Shown here piece by piece: positions 26,761 through 38,759 of a DNA stretch of 64,000 nucleotides. The notes beneath the pieces were generated by a model. That model saw only the letters and a list, made by a program, of their open reading frames with translations, made no database searches and had not been told where the DNA came from. Source of the DNA: Rutpela maculata. Lineage: Eukaryota > Arthropoda > Insecta > Coleoptera > Cerambycidae. The stretch covers positions 65,923,965 to 65,987,964 of the forward strand of contig OW386293.2 of NCBI GenBank assembly GCA_936432065.2. Direction: 5' to 3'. The position numbers and the translations under genes were made by a program. The first letter of the stretch is position 1. Each line of letters starts with the position of its first letter.

Positions 26761-27406
26761 AAACCACTCAATGGTTATACTAAAGAAAGTAGAGATATAA
26801 AGGCATTGTTCCATATGGAAACCTTAATATAAAAAAATCCTGCCTATGGAATCATTACCAAGTCCATATCCAAGTCTCTTACAACGAAAAAAATAGGTAC
26901 TATATTTGCACTACACTATGTGGAAATAATAATTGTTCATAAAATTTTATTAAGAGATTTATTTCTGCGCCAGAGACGGCCCTCATATAGACATAATATT
27001 ATACTGCAAACATCTATTGAAACATTCAGAAAAACGACGAAATGGTGAAATATTCATCATTGCCAGCCACAATGTATTTTTGGTGATAAATTTAACCTAA
27101 AGACGGTAATGATTCTTACGAAAACATGTAATGCTTATCTGGCAAATAAAAAAACAATTTTGAATCAAACACAACATCTTCCTGTTCTGTTTAATATGTG
27201 TGGGGTGTTTATTATGTTTATTTTCATAATAATTAATTATAAAATCCCAATAAGCTACTGGAAACATAAAATATTTTTTTTCCCAGTAAAGTAAACTATT
27301 TTTATATAATATTAAATCATACATAACAAAGTTAAGGATTAATGGCATAAAACTACCATGTACCGTCTGCATCACAAATGTGCACAACGTGATAAAGTGA
27401 ATTTTG
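26761..27406. other. repeat relics, no gene
   Basis: Around 26860-26960 there is a second, degenerate copy of the block at 27450-27560 (TATCCAAGTCTCTTACAACG, then CTATGTGGAAATAAT). No supported gene. Confidence 0.45.
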
Positions 27407-29194
27407 TTTCATTTTATAATGTTAAAACCGCTGCCAAAGGAATCGCTACTTCCACATCCTGATGTTCTATCCAAGTCTCTCACAACGAAAAAAAAATGGT
27501 ATTATATTTGCAGTCTACTATGTGGAAATAATTGTTTATAGAACTTTAAATAATACGATATTTGAAATCGCCTACCACAAAAACTCATAAAATGATATGC
27601 CACATCGGTAGTAGGGGAGGGGGTTGATGAAGTAAAAAATATTTTTGAACCCTTTGGTTCTTGTACACACACTAAATCACAATTTTATTTTGTTCACCCC
27701 TTTTAATAATGGAGTGGGGGTGGTAATGGGAGTGGCAAATGCCAAAAAATTTTTTGAGACCTTAGCTTCTCTTATACAGGGTGATTTACATGACATGTGG
27801 TAACTAAAATGGTGTACTAGTCTTCTATGTGGGAAAGTCCCTGCAAAATTTTAGAGTGATCCGAGGTAATTTAGTAATTTTTGTTGTATTAAAACTTGCA
27901 AAGATACACTACTGTTACTAGTCTTTGGTCGGTATAGAGCAATGAACTTACTTGGGAAAGAACATATTCGGAGTTTACATTCTCTTAATTGACATAAAAT
28001 GTTAAGCTGGCACGTACGGTCAAAGTGCCGCGTTTTTTGCTTTCGGTCGAACAATCAGGACACCGGCAGGTACGAAGTGTCTCCAAAGTTTGGTGTTTTT
28101 ATGTTATCGACGGGTTTACATAAATATCTCTTATATCTACTTGTTGTAGAGTTCACTAGTATAGGGTCAATGTCGTTTCGACGTATTTTGCTATTTCTGT
28201 AGTGTGATTTGATTAAAACCAAAAAGTCACTTCTACCCTCTTCAGCTCTGCTGTCAATCCCAAATCTGATAACAGGGGAAAGAAGTGATATGGTTGTACC
28301 GCGTTACGTCAGATTGGTTAACGTCATTTGCGGCGCATTTCTACAAAAAATAAAATTTTTGGTCATATTTTTTTAATTTTTAAATTTTGTAACTCCTTTC
28401 GGCAGAGCTGCCCAGTAGTTAACTACGATTGTAGTTTAACTACATTTTAACTAGTAACTACAAATACGTATAGGTAGTTGTGAATACATTGGTATTGTAT
28501 TGAGTATCCACTACTCAAACTAAAGTAATTGCAACTACTGTTTTTGTGTTTCCATGGAATCTGTTTTTATATGTTTTTCCCAAAAATGTGCTTAATAAAT
28601 ATCCAGCCCAGTTGCTCAGTGACAAAAAAAGTTTCAGATATATCCCCAATAATAAATTTTAACAATATTAAATATTTATTAAATGAATCAAAAAGGTTGC
28701 AAATGGCAACAATGGAACAGCATGTAAGTAAACTGTAGGGTAGGTCGTGTCGGGGTGTTATGTAGGTACACTTTACTTGCGCACAGACGTAGAATAGCTA
28801 TTTGTGTATTAAGAGCGCAAAGTGATACACTGCGTCTAGTAGCGGACTGGGCATAGGGAGTTAGAATTGCAACATCTCGTGTGCCAGCTGGCTGAAATGA
28901 AATAACTGAGAACGGAGATGCTCCAGTGGTCTAGCGCCGACTCTTTAATCTATGCCGCGGACGGGCGAGTTTGCTGTTAGCTGGGTTGTCATATCTCTCG
29001 CGCTATGTGGAAGTAACTGCCTAGTCCGCAATTACACGCACTGTATATTGTCGCTCTGAGCGAGAAGTTTGACGCACGATGCGTAGTGGAGCGCGGCTAT
29101 CTCGCTAGAGCGGCAATGTCGCTTTGCGCTTGAATTATACACAGGATTTTTTTACAACCGGTGTTTTTATAAAAATGTTTGGTAATAATTAATA

Positions 29195-29730
29195 ACACAG
29201 GTTTACAAAAAAAAAATGTCCGACCAATGGAATTCCATTACCCTACTCCGAAGGTTTTTGATGTGCTGAACAAGATGCCATAGTCTGTTTTTCGCCATCA
29301 TGTCAGGATTTCGAGAAAATTTAACCTAAATACCTTTTTCGTTTATTCACAAATTAATTCACTCAATATTTTGGCCTGAATTTTTTTACTCGGGGGTTTT
29401 TGGGGTCGCTGATCACGAATCTGAAGTCAGATTTGATAATACCTAAATCCAAGATGGCGGATCCAATATTGGCAGATACTAAAATCCAGAAATTCATCAA
29501 AATTTGAAGACTGTGGCCCAAAACTTATTATTCGGGGTTTTTGAGGTCGCTTGAGTGAATTAATTTATGCATGAACGAAGGTGAAAAAGGTATTTTTAGC
29601 ACTTTTAGGTTAAGTTTTTTAGAAAATCCTGACTCGAAATGGACTACGACATCGTGTTCAGCACGTCAAAAACCTTCGGGGTACGGTAATGGAATCCCAT
29701 TGGTCGGACATTTTTTTTGTAAACCTGTGT
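29195..29730. mobile_element. foldback element inside the hAT
   Basis: The ends ACACAGGTTTACAAAAA and complement continue as arms of ~110 bp (GTCCGACCAATGGAATTCCA against its inverse near 29690). The middle carries CCAAGATGGCGGATCC-like sequence. It is non-coding; the target duplication is unclear. Confidence 0.75.
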
Positions 29731-30011
29731 AATTATTGATAACCTCAAATTTGACAGTTCAGTTTCAAAACGTGAGCTCGGCGAGCGACAAAGTATAAAA
29801 ACGCTTGCTCCTCGGAAAAGTGCAACTTTACGCTTTCTTTTAGAAGCGCAAAGTTGCACCTTTCGCTTGATTGTAGAAAAGAGCATTTTGTGACTTTTTG
29901 TCGCATATTGGTACAATCATTTTACAAATTATATAAGTATATTAGACTTTCAGGTTATGAAATATGTGACAAAAAAAGGGTTCAGTGTCTTACGTACACA
30001 GATTTAGTGAC

Positions 30012-30355
30012 CAGAGGCGCAGCGAAGGGGGTCCCCCCAACTTTGTCAGACTTGGCAAAAGTCGGAAATTCGTGACACAAGTTGGCAGTTTTTATTGAAT
30101 TTTTTCTTTTTTTTAGATTTTCTACCCCTCGCTCATTAACTTTTATTTCGGCGGAACTTGGCAAAAGTTGGAAATTCGAGATGTAAGTTGGCAATTTTTA
30201 TTGAAAAATTTTTTTTTTTTGATTTCCTCCTCCCCGCTCATCATTTTTTTGGAGGGATTATTATTTAATTATTTACAGAGTTAGCTTCTTAAGTCTTATG
30301 AAGTTGGCAAATTTGAAAAATAACCCCCCAAAAAAGTTGGCTCGCTACGCCCCTG
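30012..30355. mobile_element. hAT-type MITE, 344 bp
   Basis: The ends are CAGAGGCGCAGCGA and TCGCTACGCCCCTG. The flanking 8-mers TTAGTGAC (30004-30011) and CTAGTGAC (30356-30363) differ by one base, a good hAT-type duplication. Inside, a block with GACTTGGCAAAAGTCGGAAATTC is duplicated in tandem (around 30048 and 30158). Confidence 0.8.
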
Positions 30356-30751
30356 CTAGTGACCTAATTTCTTTCATAATGAAAAAAATTTCATGCTGTG
30401 TAAGTCTAAAGTGTAGTTGGAAATGTAATTGAAGACACGTAGTTAAACGTCTCTTTCAAAATAAAAGTACTCTAGTACTTTTCAACTACAATGCATTTTT
30501 AATAAGTACTTTGTAGCTAGTAGTTAACTACTTTTTCAAAAGTAGTTTGGCAGCTCTGCCTTTCGGTGGGGGCAACCTACTGATGAATTTTCCGCCTGTC
30601 ATGGTAGATCACCCTGTATATATTAAATACCAATTTTACAGACTCTTGCTTGATTTGTCTATTTATCCCCATTTACCGCCCAACCCTTCAACGGAATAAG
30701 AACAAAATATAATTTAGTTCCAGATCTCGTTAAAATACATACGTGTACCGA

Positions 30752-32379
30752 AGGGTTTAGCCGGATGAAGAATGATGAGTCGGCCCCCAAATGACAGCCT
30801 ATATCGAAACTTATGTTTTAATATCGAATTGATATACGAATTATTCGAAGTGTTACACCATATTTTTATTTAAATCTTAATAAAACTTACAAAAAAAAAA
30901 TTTTTCTTATCCAATTTACATAGCTTGTTACTAATATAAATTGTTAGTAATATAAATATTAAATTTCTCTGTTTAATTTGCGTTGTTTAAATAACATTAA
31001 TACTCCAATTGAGTTGATAATTTTTTTAATTGTTGATTATCCTAAATACAGTTAAATAATAAAGTCCTTTGGCTTGTTATTTTTATATTATATTAAATAT
31101 ATACTACATTAAATATCATTTAAAAATTAAATATATTATTTATATTAATGAAGGACTGAATAGCATATTTATGATTGATAATTAATGTATGGCAGCCATA
31201 TTGGATATATTTGAAAATTTCAGAAAATCTCTTCCTTTTTAAATTTTTTAATAATTCTTAGGAATAGCCTATTTAGTTTAATGCATTTAATTTATTTTTA
31301 AGTTAGTTTTATCATCTTATTGCCGCCACGTTGAATCCGCCATCTTGAATTTCTTCCTGCAACTTAAAATTTAGTCTATTTTAACTTAAAAGTACTTACC
31401 AGAAATATTCAAAACTTTAATAAAAATATTTCATTTTTTAACATTTTATAGCCGTCATTGATTCCGCCATCTTGCAGGTTGGTTTATGACAATTTAGATA
31501 TCAGATTCGTAATCAGCGATCTCAAAAACCCCCGAGAAATAAGATTTATGTAAATTGGATAAGAAAAATTTTTTTTTTTGTAAGTTTTATTAAGATTTAA
31601 ATAAAAAGTGACCATTTTGGTTAAGCTTAATAATTTTGGTTAGCGTAATTAAAATATCGGCTCTCTTACGTTTTTTTTGGGAATTAAATAAGGAGTATTT
31701 AAAAAAAATTATCCCGATCAGTTGTGAAACAAGTGCTCTAGATAATTTTGAACGATAAAATTACGATTCGTGCCACTGTGCGCCGGCGCCGGCCGTATGA
31801 AATAGATATTTACGTGACAGTTATTTATATTTTCATTCCGTTTCTCTTCTAGCAATAATTATAATTCATAAAATATTTATATATGTGTCCCATGTCAAGT
31901 TTGTATCCTTATATGATGTGGTGCGCGTCGAATTTTATTTTATTCGAAGTGTTGCACCAATTTTTCTCCAACGCAATTTTTATGAGTAATAGTGCATATA
32001 AAGTATTACAATATATATTATTTCAGTGATTGTAAGTCACAGAGAACACGGAAATAATAATTAATCAATTTTTTATTTATTTTTTAATGATGTGCGTAAT
32101 TATTCTAAAAATTCAAAAAAAATGCAAAATATGCTCTTAAAGATTACCTGAAACCTCGCGTTGGTTCTACCTCTCTAGCTCAATTAGTTTTCGAGGTATG
32201 TCCCTTTGAAAGATAGTCATGCGTACGCTCATTTTTTTTCCATATCTCAAGGTCAAAGCGGAGTGCGGCGGCAAAACACATATAAATCGCGTTCGTACAT
32301 CAAGTCGATATTAAAACGTAAGATTCGATAAAGGTTGTCATTTGAGGGCCGACTCGTCATAATTATCCGGCTAAACCCT
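30752..32379. mobile_element. TIR element AGGGTTTAGCCGGAT, 1.63 kb, non-coding
   Basis: The inverted ends run AGGGTTTAGCCGGAT and continue for about 80 bp with few mismatches (GAGTCGGCCC, CAAATGACA, TTTTAATATCGA). It interrupts dispersed repeat copy B after GTGTACCGA. The repaired junction leaves no evident target duplication. No protein is encoded. The superfamily is not determined. Confidence 0.7.
30869..31606. repeat. inverted pair nested in the 1.63-kb element
   Basis: TTTAAATCTTAATAAAACTT with CTTATCCAATTTACAT near 30870-30925 is answered by the complement at 31545-31606. The 740-bp stretch is probably a further inserted foldback element; its centre contains several GCCATCTTG-like blocks. 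Confidence 0.6.
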
Positions 32380-32640
32380 TTCAAGTCAACATCTTAAACG
32401 GTTCCAGAATAATCGTGCGCACAAAAAAAGTTACAGATAGATAGACCGACAGACAGAAATTTTTTGTTTCGCTCTTAACTTAAAACCTCGACGTCTCATT
32501 CTAAGCCTATTTGAAGAATAAAAATTTTCAAAAATGTTTTTGGCGTCACTCTACTCCCACCGGATGCGGAAGTCACCTACTTTTATCGGAAATCTACTAT
32601 ATTGGTGAAACGTACTGACCTAGAAGACTTGATTCTTTTA

Positions 32641-33440
32641 CAATTGCAGTATTGAAGGCATTTGACTCTTACCGACTGTCAACATTAAGGGATCTATCTA
32701 CAGATGATACAACTTGCTGGAGCCAACATTGTCGGCGTCTTTTGAACTCATTCGTAAAAGTGAGCTGGTCTGCTGGAATTCCAGCAATCTTCAAAACGTA
32801 CCGCCAAGTTTGGCTTCACCAAGTTGGATCGTCTGAACAGTGTACGGCGGTACTTTTGTGTTTTTTTACTAATGCGGCTTTATTATCTCCTTTAATTAGG
32901 CGACGCCGCCAATATTTTGAAACATTGATTTGACAAAATCCTTTACTATACCTACAGTGTGGCAGTTCTGAACATTTACGTCAACATTTTTTAATAAAGG
33001 GAAAGGAGTAGACTATGCGAGATCGCAGTTACGTAGTTTCCCAATTGCCCAGTAGAAATTTAGCCATAAGTCTGCATGTATCTAAGAACTTAGCGTGAAA
33101 TTATTCAGAGTGGATGGATACAAAAATGTCTTGTGCTTTTCAGGCTGTGAAATATAAATAATATACTTTTATATTCGTTATAGGTTATGAGAAATTAAAT
33201 ATGTGTATGTTACTTTATGGTAGTGAAAAATACATGTGTTTGTGTGTGTTAGTTCAATGTAACATCCCCCAATACCTCCTCTCCGAGTGAGTGTTTATAA
33301 TAAACTGACCATATTAACTTTGGATATCACGGAATTCTCTAAAAAAAGGACAAGGTAAGATATATTGTGTCATACTTGCATAAAAATCTTTCCGCGCTGA
33401 CCTAAAGCCAACCCCAATTTTGACGTCTCAGAGATAAATC
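32641..33440. other. no supported gene
   Basis: A 93-codon plus-strand frame at 32652-32933 has no recognisable domain and no conserved start context; I leave it unannotated. The rest is AT-rich. Confidence 0.4.
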
Positions 33441-33725
33441 TCCCGAGCCTTGATAATAATGCATTATTTATTTACCCCATTTACCCCCCAACCCTTTAAT
33501 GAAATGAGATCAAAATATAATCTAGTTCCAGATCCCGTTATAGTACATAGGTGTAGGTGTACCATAGGTGTACCAAATGTCAAGCCAATATCACACAGGA
33601 TTCCAGAATAATCATGTACACAAAAAAAAGTTACAGACAAACAGACGAAAATAATTTTTTGCTCTAACTTAAAATCTCGAAAAAAAAGTTTTTCCCGTTA
33701 TTATACTTCCATTACATTACGTGGA
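33441..33725 (+). repeat. dispersed repeat, copy C
   Basis: It matches copies A and B over CCATTTACCCCCCAACCCTT, GTTCCAGATCCCGTTA, AAAGTTACAGACAAACAGACG and the end TATACTTCCATTACATTACG. Confidence 0.7.
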
Positions 33726-34516
33726 TATGGAAGTAAAAGTAAGACACCGGGAAGATACTCCAGGCTAATTAGACTTTTGCTGCCAAAATCGTGCCCTACG
33801 AAAAATTTTTTTATTGTGTTTATTTGGACGTCTTGAATAACACTTGGTAGTTACGCCAAGATACACCTCGAGTTCGTGAAAACCGCGTCAGAATGTCGCG
33901 GAAACCGCGGATTCGCGATTAACTCAATTTTTATGGCCCAAAAGGGAACAACACCTATTATAAAAGTTGAACATCTGTAAATTTTCTACCTTAAAGGTCC
34001 TAGACATTTTTTTCGTACCCCTAACCGATCTATGTAAGTTGAATTTGACATATTGTAAACAAAACGCACTGTAAACAAATCGCACGGTAAACAAAACGCA
34101 CGGGACACGCAAAAATAGGTGGCTTAGTTCGCTGACGAGGGGTTTAAAAAAACAAATGCGCCTACGTAATTTTCAAACGCTGTCAAAACTGTTGAATAAT
34201 ATTGTTGACTAGTAAACTAAATTCAGATTTTACTAAATAAATAAATAAATATGATCGTAGGTAAAGTATAGTACATAATTCGAGTTGTAAAGCAATTACG
34301 CACCCATGGAAATACGCACTCACCGCTACGCGGCATCGTGCGTAACTTTTCCATTCGTGCGTAATATGCTTCTTACAGCACGCATTACGTAATATACTAT
34401 TACAGTGAATAAGTCAAAAAATGCATTTGTTCCGCACCACCCTAGAGGCAGAATGCTCGGCGCGCTTTTTTTTTTACATGGTTCCCCAGGAGGCCTAATC
34501 CATGCCGGATCTTAAA
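33726..34516. other. no gene; short 16-bp tandem repeat
   Basis: Three copies of a 16-mer on the theme TGTAAACAAAACGCAC lie at 34054-34101. No other structure is evident. Confidence 0.55.
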
Positions 34517-34888
34517 TTAGTCAATATTTCCGACTCCCTCGGTATCTGAAACGTTATCGTCCAATGACAAATCGTTGTCATTACTTTCATTCTGATAAGA
34601 TTCGCCCATTTCGTCATTCATAGCACTTAGAGGTGCGGTATTTAAGCAGAAGTGACCGTGGCAATGGCCACAAGCTGTTGAAGAGTTCAGTCCTACTTTC
34701 TTACAGCTACATTTTCTTGCACAACCCTTTGTACAGTTGCAAAAAATTGAATTTAACAATATGTCTGGCGCTGGTGGTAACTGCGTTAGTACTGGCTGCA
34801 AAATATCATTCTTCCTAATCCAGCCCCACTGCTCAGGATCATTGTCTTTTCCCAACCAAGTTTGAACTTGATAATATTTAATTTTCAT
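34517..34888 (-). CDS. cysteine-rich CXC-like domain protein fragment
   Basis: 123 codons. The middle reads CNCTKGCARKCSCKKVGL and then CGHCHGHFCLN, a run of nine Cys like the tesmin/TSO1 CXC-type domain that often ends transposon-related proteins in insects. One expected Cys after KKVGL reads Ser. The preceding WGWIRKNDILQPVLTQLPPAPDILL is the usual lead-in to this domain, and an acidic tail follows. No upstream catalytic domain is found, so this is probably the C-terminal piece of a lost element gene. The start is uncertain; the frame may continue an older exon. Confidence 0.45.
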   Translation of the reverse strand: MKIKYYQVQTWLGKDNDPEQWGWIRKNDILQPVLTQLPPAPDILLNSIFCNCTKGCARKCSCKKVGLNSSTACGHCHGHFCLNTAPLSAMNDEMGESYQNESNDNDLSLDDNVSDTEGVGNID

Positions 34889-35423
34889 TCTGAGACATAT
34901 AGACCAGGCAAATCTCAGTGTAAAATGGGTATGGCGTGAACTATTTGGGGACAGTTATTTGTTTATCGCAATGGATAGCTCTATTAATGTAGGATAAGTA
35001 CATAAAGTCGCAAAAAATCCCGACGTGAGCCAAAGCCGCCATTTAGAAAAAATGACCGCCAGAGACATTTTCTTTAAAATCAGTAACCGTTGCTCCGATT
35101 TTAGATTTCTTTTTTTTGTTCCATTCCTCACTTCACATTTTACAGAAAGCATGATTACATATTTCACGATAAATTAAACGATAAACTTAGGAAATTAAAA
35201 AATAATTTAAATATTACGGAAATTTAAACTTTTGTAAACTCGAGACGTTTATTCTGAAATTTCTAGTCAATTTTTGAAGAAATAGTTTTAATAAAAGTTC
35301 TAGAGCACACAATTAGCTTTCATTTGTTTTTTGGCCGATGTTACTAACTCAAATATTAACGGAGTAATAGTTATTTATATATAAAATTGTAGTTATTTTT
35401 AATAATATACATTAAGGTATAAA
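34889..35423. other. no supported gene
   Basis: AT-rich; the short frame at 35167-34955 shows no domain. Confidence 0.45.
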
Positions 35424-35428
35424 GGGTG

Positions 35429-35640
35429 TATAGCATTAATGCTATAAATAAAATTAAAATCGATGTAAATATACGTATATTTGTTTTCTTTAATACATCT
35501 TTTATTTTATTTGATTTGGGTGTATTTTAAGGTATATTGTTATTATTTTTTTATCGAATTGAATGTTTTTTCTTTTTGTTTTTTCTCGACTCCATAGGAA
35601 CTTCTTGATTTCCAGTGAGTGAGTCGCTATAGTCGCTATA
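35429..35640 (-). repeat. 3' LTR of the GGGTG gypsy element
   Basis: It runs from TATAGCATTAATGCTATA to GTCGCTATAGTCGCTATA on the plus strand. It starts and ends in TATA, not TG/CA. Confidence 0.85.
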
Positions 35641-35654
35641 TACACCCCCTCGTT
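35641..35654 (-). promoter_or_regulatory. polypurine tract
   Basis: The minus strand reads AACGAGGGGGTGTA directly before the 3' LTR. Confidence 0.7.
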
Positions 35655-35668
35655 AAAAAAGAGAAGAG

Positions 35669-36520
35669 TCAATCAACCAACGTGTCGATTGCGAAACGTA
35701 CTTCTTTAATCGGGGTAGGCAAAGTGTCACATCTGTCAACTAATACAAAAGCTGGTTTAACCCCATCAATATTGACAGTTATCACTTTGGTTCCTTTCTT
35801 AAAGGTAAATAACTTTAAACGGTCCTTCATATAAAGGAGTAAATGAACGTTTAAACCGTTCATTACGAACGAAAATAAAATCGCAAGAGGCAAGATCTGA
35901 ACTAACAAAAGTTTTGTAATTGCCATGCGAAATTGGAGGAACAAATTTTAAATTTTAAATTAAAATAAATGCGTAATTTGTCAATGAAATAAGGAATATC
36001 TGGGGAATTATACGATTCAACGAAAGATTCGCCAGGTAAACGAATGGTTTGACCATATATAAGTTCAGCAGGTGAACATTGCAGATCTTCCTTGGGAGTT
36101 CTCCTAAATGCTAATAAAATGATGGGTAATTCATCTGTCCAATGTGATGTATTGGCTCTAGTTAACAAGGAGGTTTTAAGTGAGCGATGAAATCTTTCAA
36201 TTAGAGAGTTCCCTTGTGGGTGACATGCAGTTGTACGTATTCTATGAAAACATAAAAACTTTGCAGTTTCATTAAATAAAGGAACAAGGGAACACCGAAT
36301 CGACAAACACAAAATTTTGAAATAAAGTACGCGCAACTCTTTCTGCTGTGATGTCGCGAAGAGGGTACGCTTCCGGTCACCTAGTGAATCTTCAATCACC
36401 GTAAGAATGTAAGAGTTACCTTTGGATGGAGGTAATGGCCCTACCAAATCTATACGGGTGTGGTCGAATCTGCTTTTCGGGATGGTGAAGTTTCCAAGAG
36501 GACTTCTCGTGTGTCAACTG
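35669..36520 (-). pseudogene. integrase part of the GGGTG gypsy pol
   Basis: The frame at 36447 begins MVGPLPPSKGNSYILTVIED, the first catalytic Asp block. The catalytic Glu block reads GNSLIERFHRSLK (about 36200), followed by LIYGQTIRLPGE, a typical post-catalytic motif. A second frame (35944-35669) holds the C-terminal part. The middle Asp block is disrupted around 36300-36330, where the sequence loses the usual SDRG-type motif. The zinc-finger region lies in broken frames at 36530-36800. Confidence 0.75.
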
Positions 36521-36816
36521 ACTTTGACAGCTTGACAATTAATGCACGATTTTGACCATAAATTGCAATCTGTGTTCATTTTCGGCCAAAAATAGTTATT
36601 TGAAATCAACAGTCTAGTGGCTTTAATACCAGGATGAGATAGGTTGTAAGAAATATCGAATATCGTTGGTCTGTAAACAAGTGGAACAAAAGGTCTAACT
36701 TTTGTACGAGAAACATCAGACCAAATAAATTCATTTGAATCAGGGATTTGTATCTTTTTTAAAATGAAATTGGTTTTAGTTAGTTATGATTTATCTGACA
36801 ATAAATAGTTGAGATT

Positions 36817-38135
36817 CTAATCTTTCTCCTGAGCTTCACTAAGCAACTTTAGGTCAAAGTTAACATTAAGGAAGGGAGAATTTTTAAGTTGAAGTGGTAA
36901 AATATCTTGTTTTAAAGAAGAAGTGTCGTAAATACGTGACAAGCTGTCAGCTATTACGTTATGTTTTCCTTTAACATGTTGTATTTTACAAGAAAATTGA
37001 CCTATACATTCTAAATGACGTATTGACGAGGAGATCTTTCTGATTTTGTGAATAAAGCGTTGATTAAAGGTTTGTGATCTGTAAAACAATTAAACTTTCG
37101 ACCTTCAAGTATAAATTTAAAATGTTTAATTGCAGTATATAATGCTAAAAGTTCTTTGTCGAAAACCGAATAATTGGTTTGTGCTGTGGTTAATTTACAG
37201 GAAAAGAATGCTAACGGAGCAAGAAATCCCTTATTATCTTTTTGCTCTAAAACTGTATCCATGGCAAGGTTAGAACAATCGACTGAGAGAGATAAGATAG
37301 TATCGTCATTATTGCAAGGATGAGCTAAAACTATCGCATTACTTATAGCGTCTTTGGCTTTCGAAAATCCATCTAAACATTCATCAGGCCAACTATTTAT
37401 CTTTGTCATTTTATCATGAGATAAACTGTTACAAAGAGAATATAGGGGAAGTAAAATTTCAGCAAAATGAGGTATGAAACGATGATAAAAATTTACCATA
37501 CCTATGAAACGTTGTAGTTGTTTGAGAATTGTCGGTAAAGGGAAGTTATTAATGACTTCGACTCTCTCAGTTGATGGTAAAATACCTGATGAAGAGATGT
37601 GATGACCTAAAAAGGTTAAACTGTCAACTTCTAAGATACATTTAGATGGTTTAATGTTTATTCCGTATGTGTCTAATCTTTTGAAAACTATTTCCAAATG
37701 TTCCAAATGTTGTACATCTGATTGACTTACGATTAATATATCATCCAAATAGACGAAAACGAAAGGTAAGTTGACAAGTACTTTATTCATAAAACGTTGG
37801 AAAGTTTGACCGTCATTGCGTAGGCCAAAAGGCATGCGGGAAAATTTAAACAGTCCGGAAGGAGTTGTTATGGCTGTCTTATAAACGTCATTTTCAGCGA
37901 CAGGTATCTGATGGTACGCTCGCACTTAATCAATCTTGGAGAAAATAATGCAGCCGTGCAACTGAGAGCTAAAGTCGTGAATATGAGGTAATGGATATCT
38001 GTCTGGAATAGTAATTGTATTTAGTTGTCGATAATCTCCACAAGGTCTCCAGTCATTTTTCTCTTTTTTTGCTACTAAATGAAGTGGTGAAGAAACTTGA
38101 GAAGATGATGGTTTACAGATACCCAATTCCACCAT
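36817..38135 (-). pseudogene. reverse transcriptase and RNase H of the GGGTG gypsy pol
   Basis: The RT begins with SSPLHLVAKKEKNDWRPCGDYRQLN (38135-37926 frame; fingers) and after one in-frame stop continues with YHQIPVAENDVYKTAI, FSRMPFGLRN and VFVYLDDILIVS (YLDD active site, about 37760). Downstream, LSVDCSNLAMDTVLEQ and FTDHKPLIN mark RNase H. The frame shifts near 37050-37090, after which HVKGKHNVIADSLSRI, the usual end of RNase H, is seen. Confidence 0.85.
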
Positions 38136-38343
38136 GTTGTTAAATTCTGTTTGAGCTATTTTAAATTTAAGATTGTCTAATCTACGAGGTCGTGAAAAAG
38201 GTAAATGACCTTCAGTAACTATATGGTGTACAACAGAATGTTTAATAGGTAAATTGTAATCTGGTGTATCAATTAAATTAATTAGGAAATTGTAAAAGTA
38301 ATTTGTTATATTTATCTGTTAAAGGAAATAATTTAAGTGTATC

Positions 38344-38745
38344 TTATCTATAATTGTCTAAAGGACTATTTTTAATAAAACAATAAATTGACAAATTAGT
38401 CTTGTTATCAATTATTCGAGCTCCTTTAAAATCGACAACTAAACCGAAATGAGACAAGAAATCTGCTCTGACGATTGGAATGTCAATGTCTGCAATACTG
38501 AAAACGAAAGGAAACAATCTGCGTAAGTTTAGATTGACATTTAACAATTTCTTACCATATGTAAAAATGATTGAACCGTTAGCCGCGGTTAATATCGTAT
38601 CAAAATTCTTCTTAAAATCTGTGAAAACATTACGTGGCACCACAGATAAATCGGCGCCAGTGTCGATTAGGAAGTTCAGGTTGTTAGACCTGTCATAAAT
38701 AAAAAGTCGACGTTTGCTGCCAGAAAAGTCAAAGTCAGACGTCAT
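38344..38745 (-). pseudogene. aspartic protease region of the GGGTG gypsy pol
   Basis: LNFLIDTGADLSVVPRN (about 38680) is the retropepsin DTGA active site, and FSHFGLVVDFKGARI marks the second half of the fold. The frame is closed by a stop at 38344 before the RT begins. Confidence 0.8.
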
Positions 38746-38759
38746 AAAATTATCAAACT

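Larger units (their letters stand above)
28403..30558. mobile_element. non-autonomous hAT transposon, 2.16 kb
   Basis: The ends are CAGAGCTGCC and GGCAGCTCTG, and both subterminal regions carry GTAGTTAACTAC. A perfect 8-bp target duplication, CCTTTCGG, lies at 28395-28402 and 30559-30566, the hAT hallmark. No hAT transposase or dimerisation domain is present. The inside holds a foldback element, a small hAT MITE and a block related to 26560-26760. Confidence 0.9.
27778..30614. mobile_element. CAGGGTGAT-ended element, interrupted by a hAT
   Basis: The left end is CAGGGTGATTTACATGACAT and the right end CATGGTAGATCACCCTG, each flanked by TATA. Without the hAT insertion the element is about 670 bp and non-coding. 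The TA-type flank and the CAGGGTG terminus suggest a Tc1/mariner-related non-autonomous element. It sits inside copy B of the dispersed repeat. Confidence 0.7.
27407..32640 (+). repeat. dispersed repeat copy B, split by two insertions
   Basis: The parts 27407-27777, 30615-30751 and 32380-32640 line up in order with the complement of 545-1250. The sequence between 27777 and 30615, and between 30751 and 32380, is absent in copy A and has inverted ends, so both are later insertions. The third part keeps GTTACAGATAGATAGACCGA and the CTACTCCCACCGGATGCGG end. Confidence 0.75.

Noticed and set aside
32652..32933. 93-codon plus-strand protein
   Set aside because: No recognisable domain, no partner frames; surrounding DNA is repeat relics.
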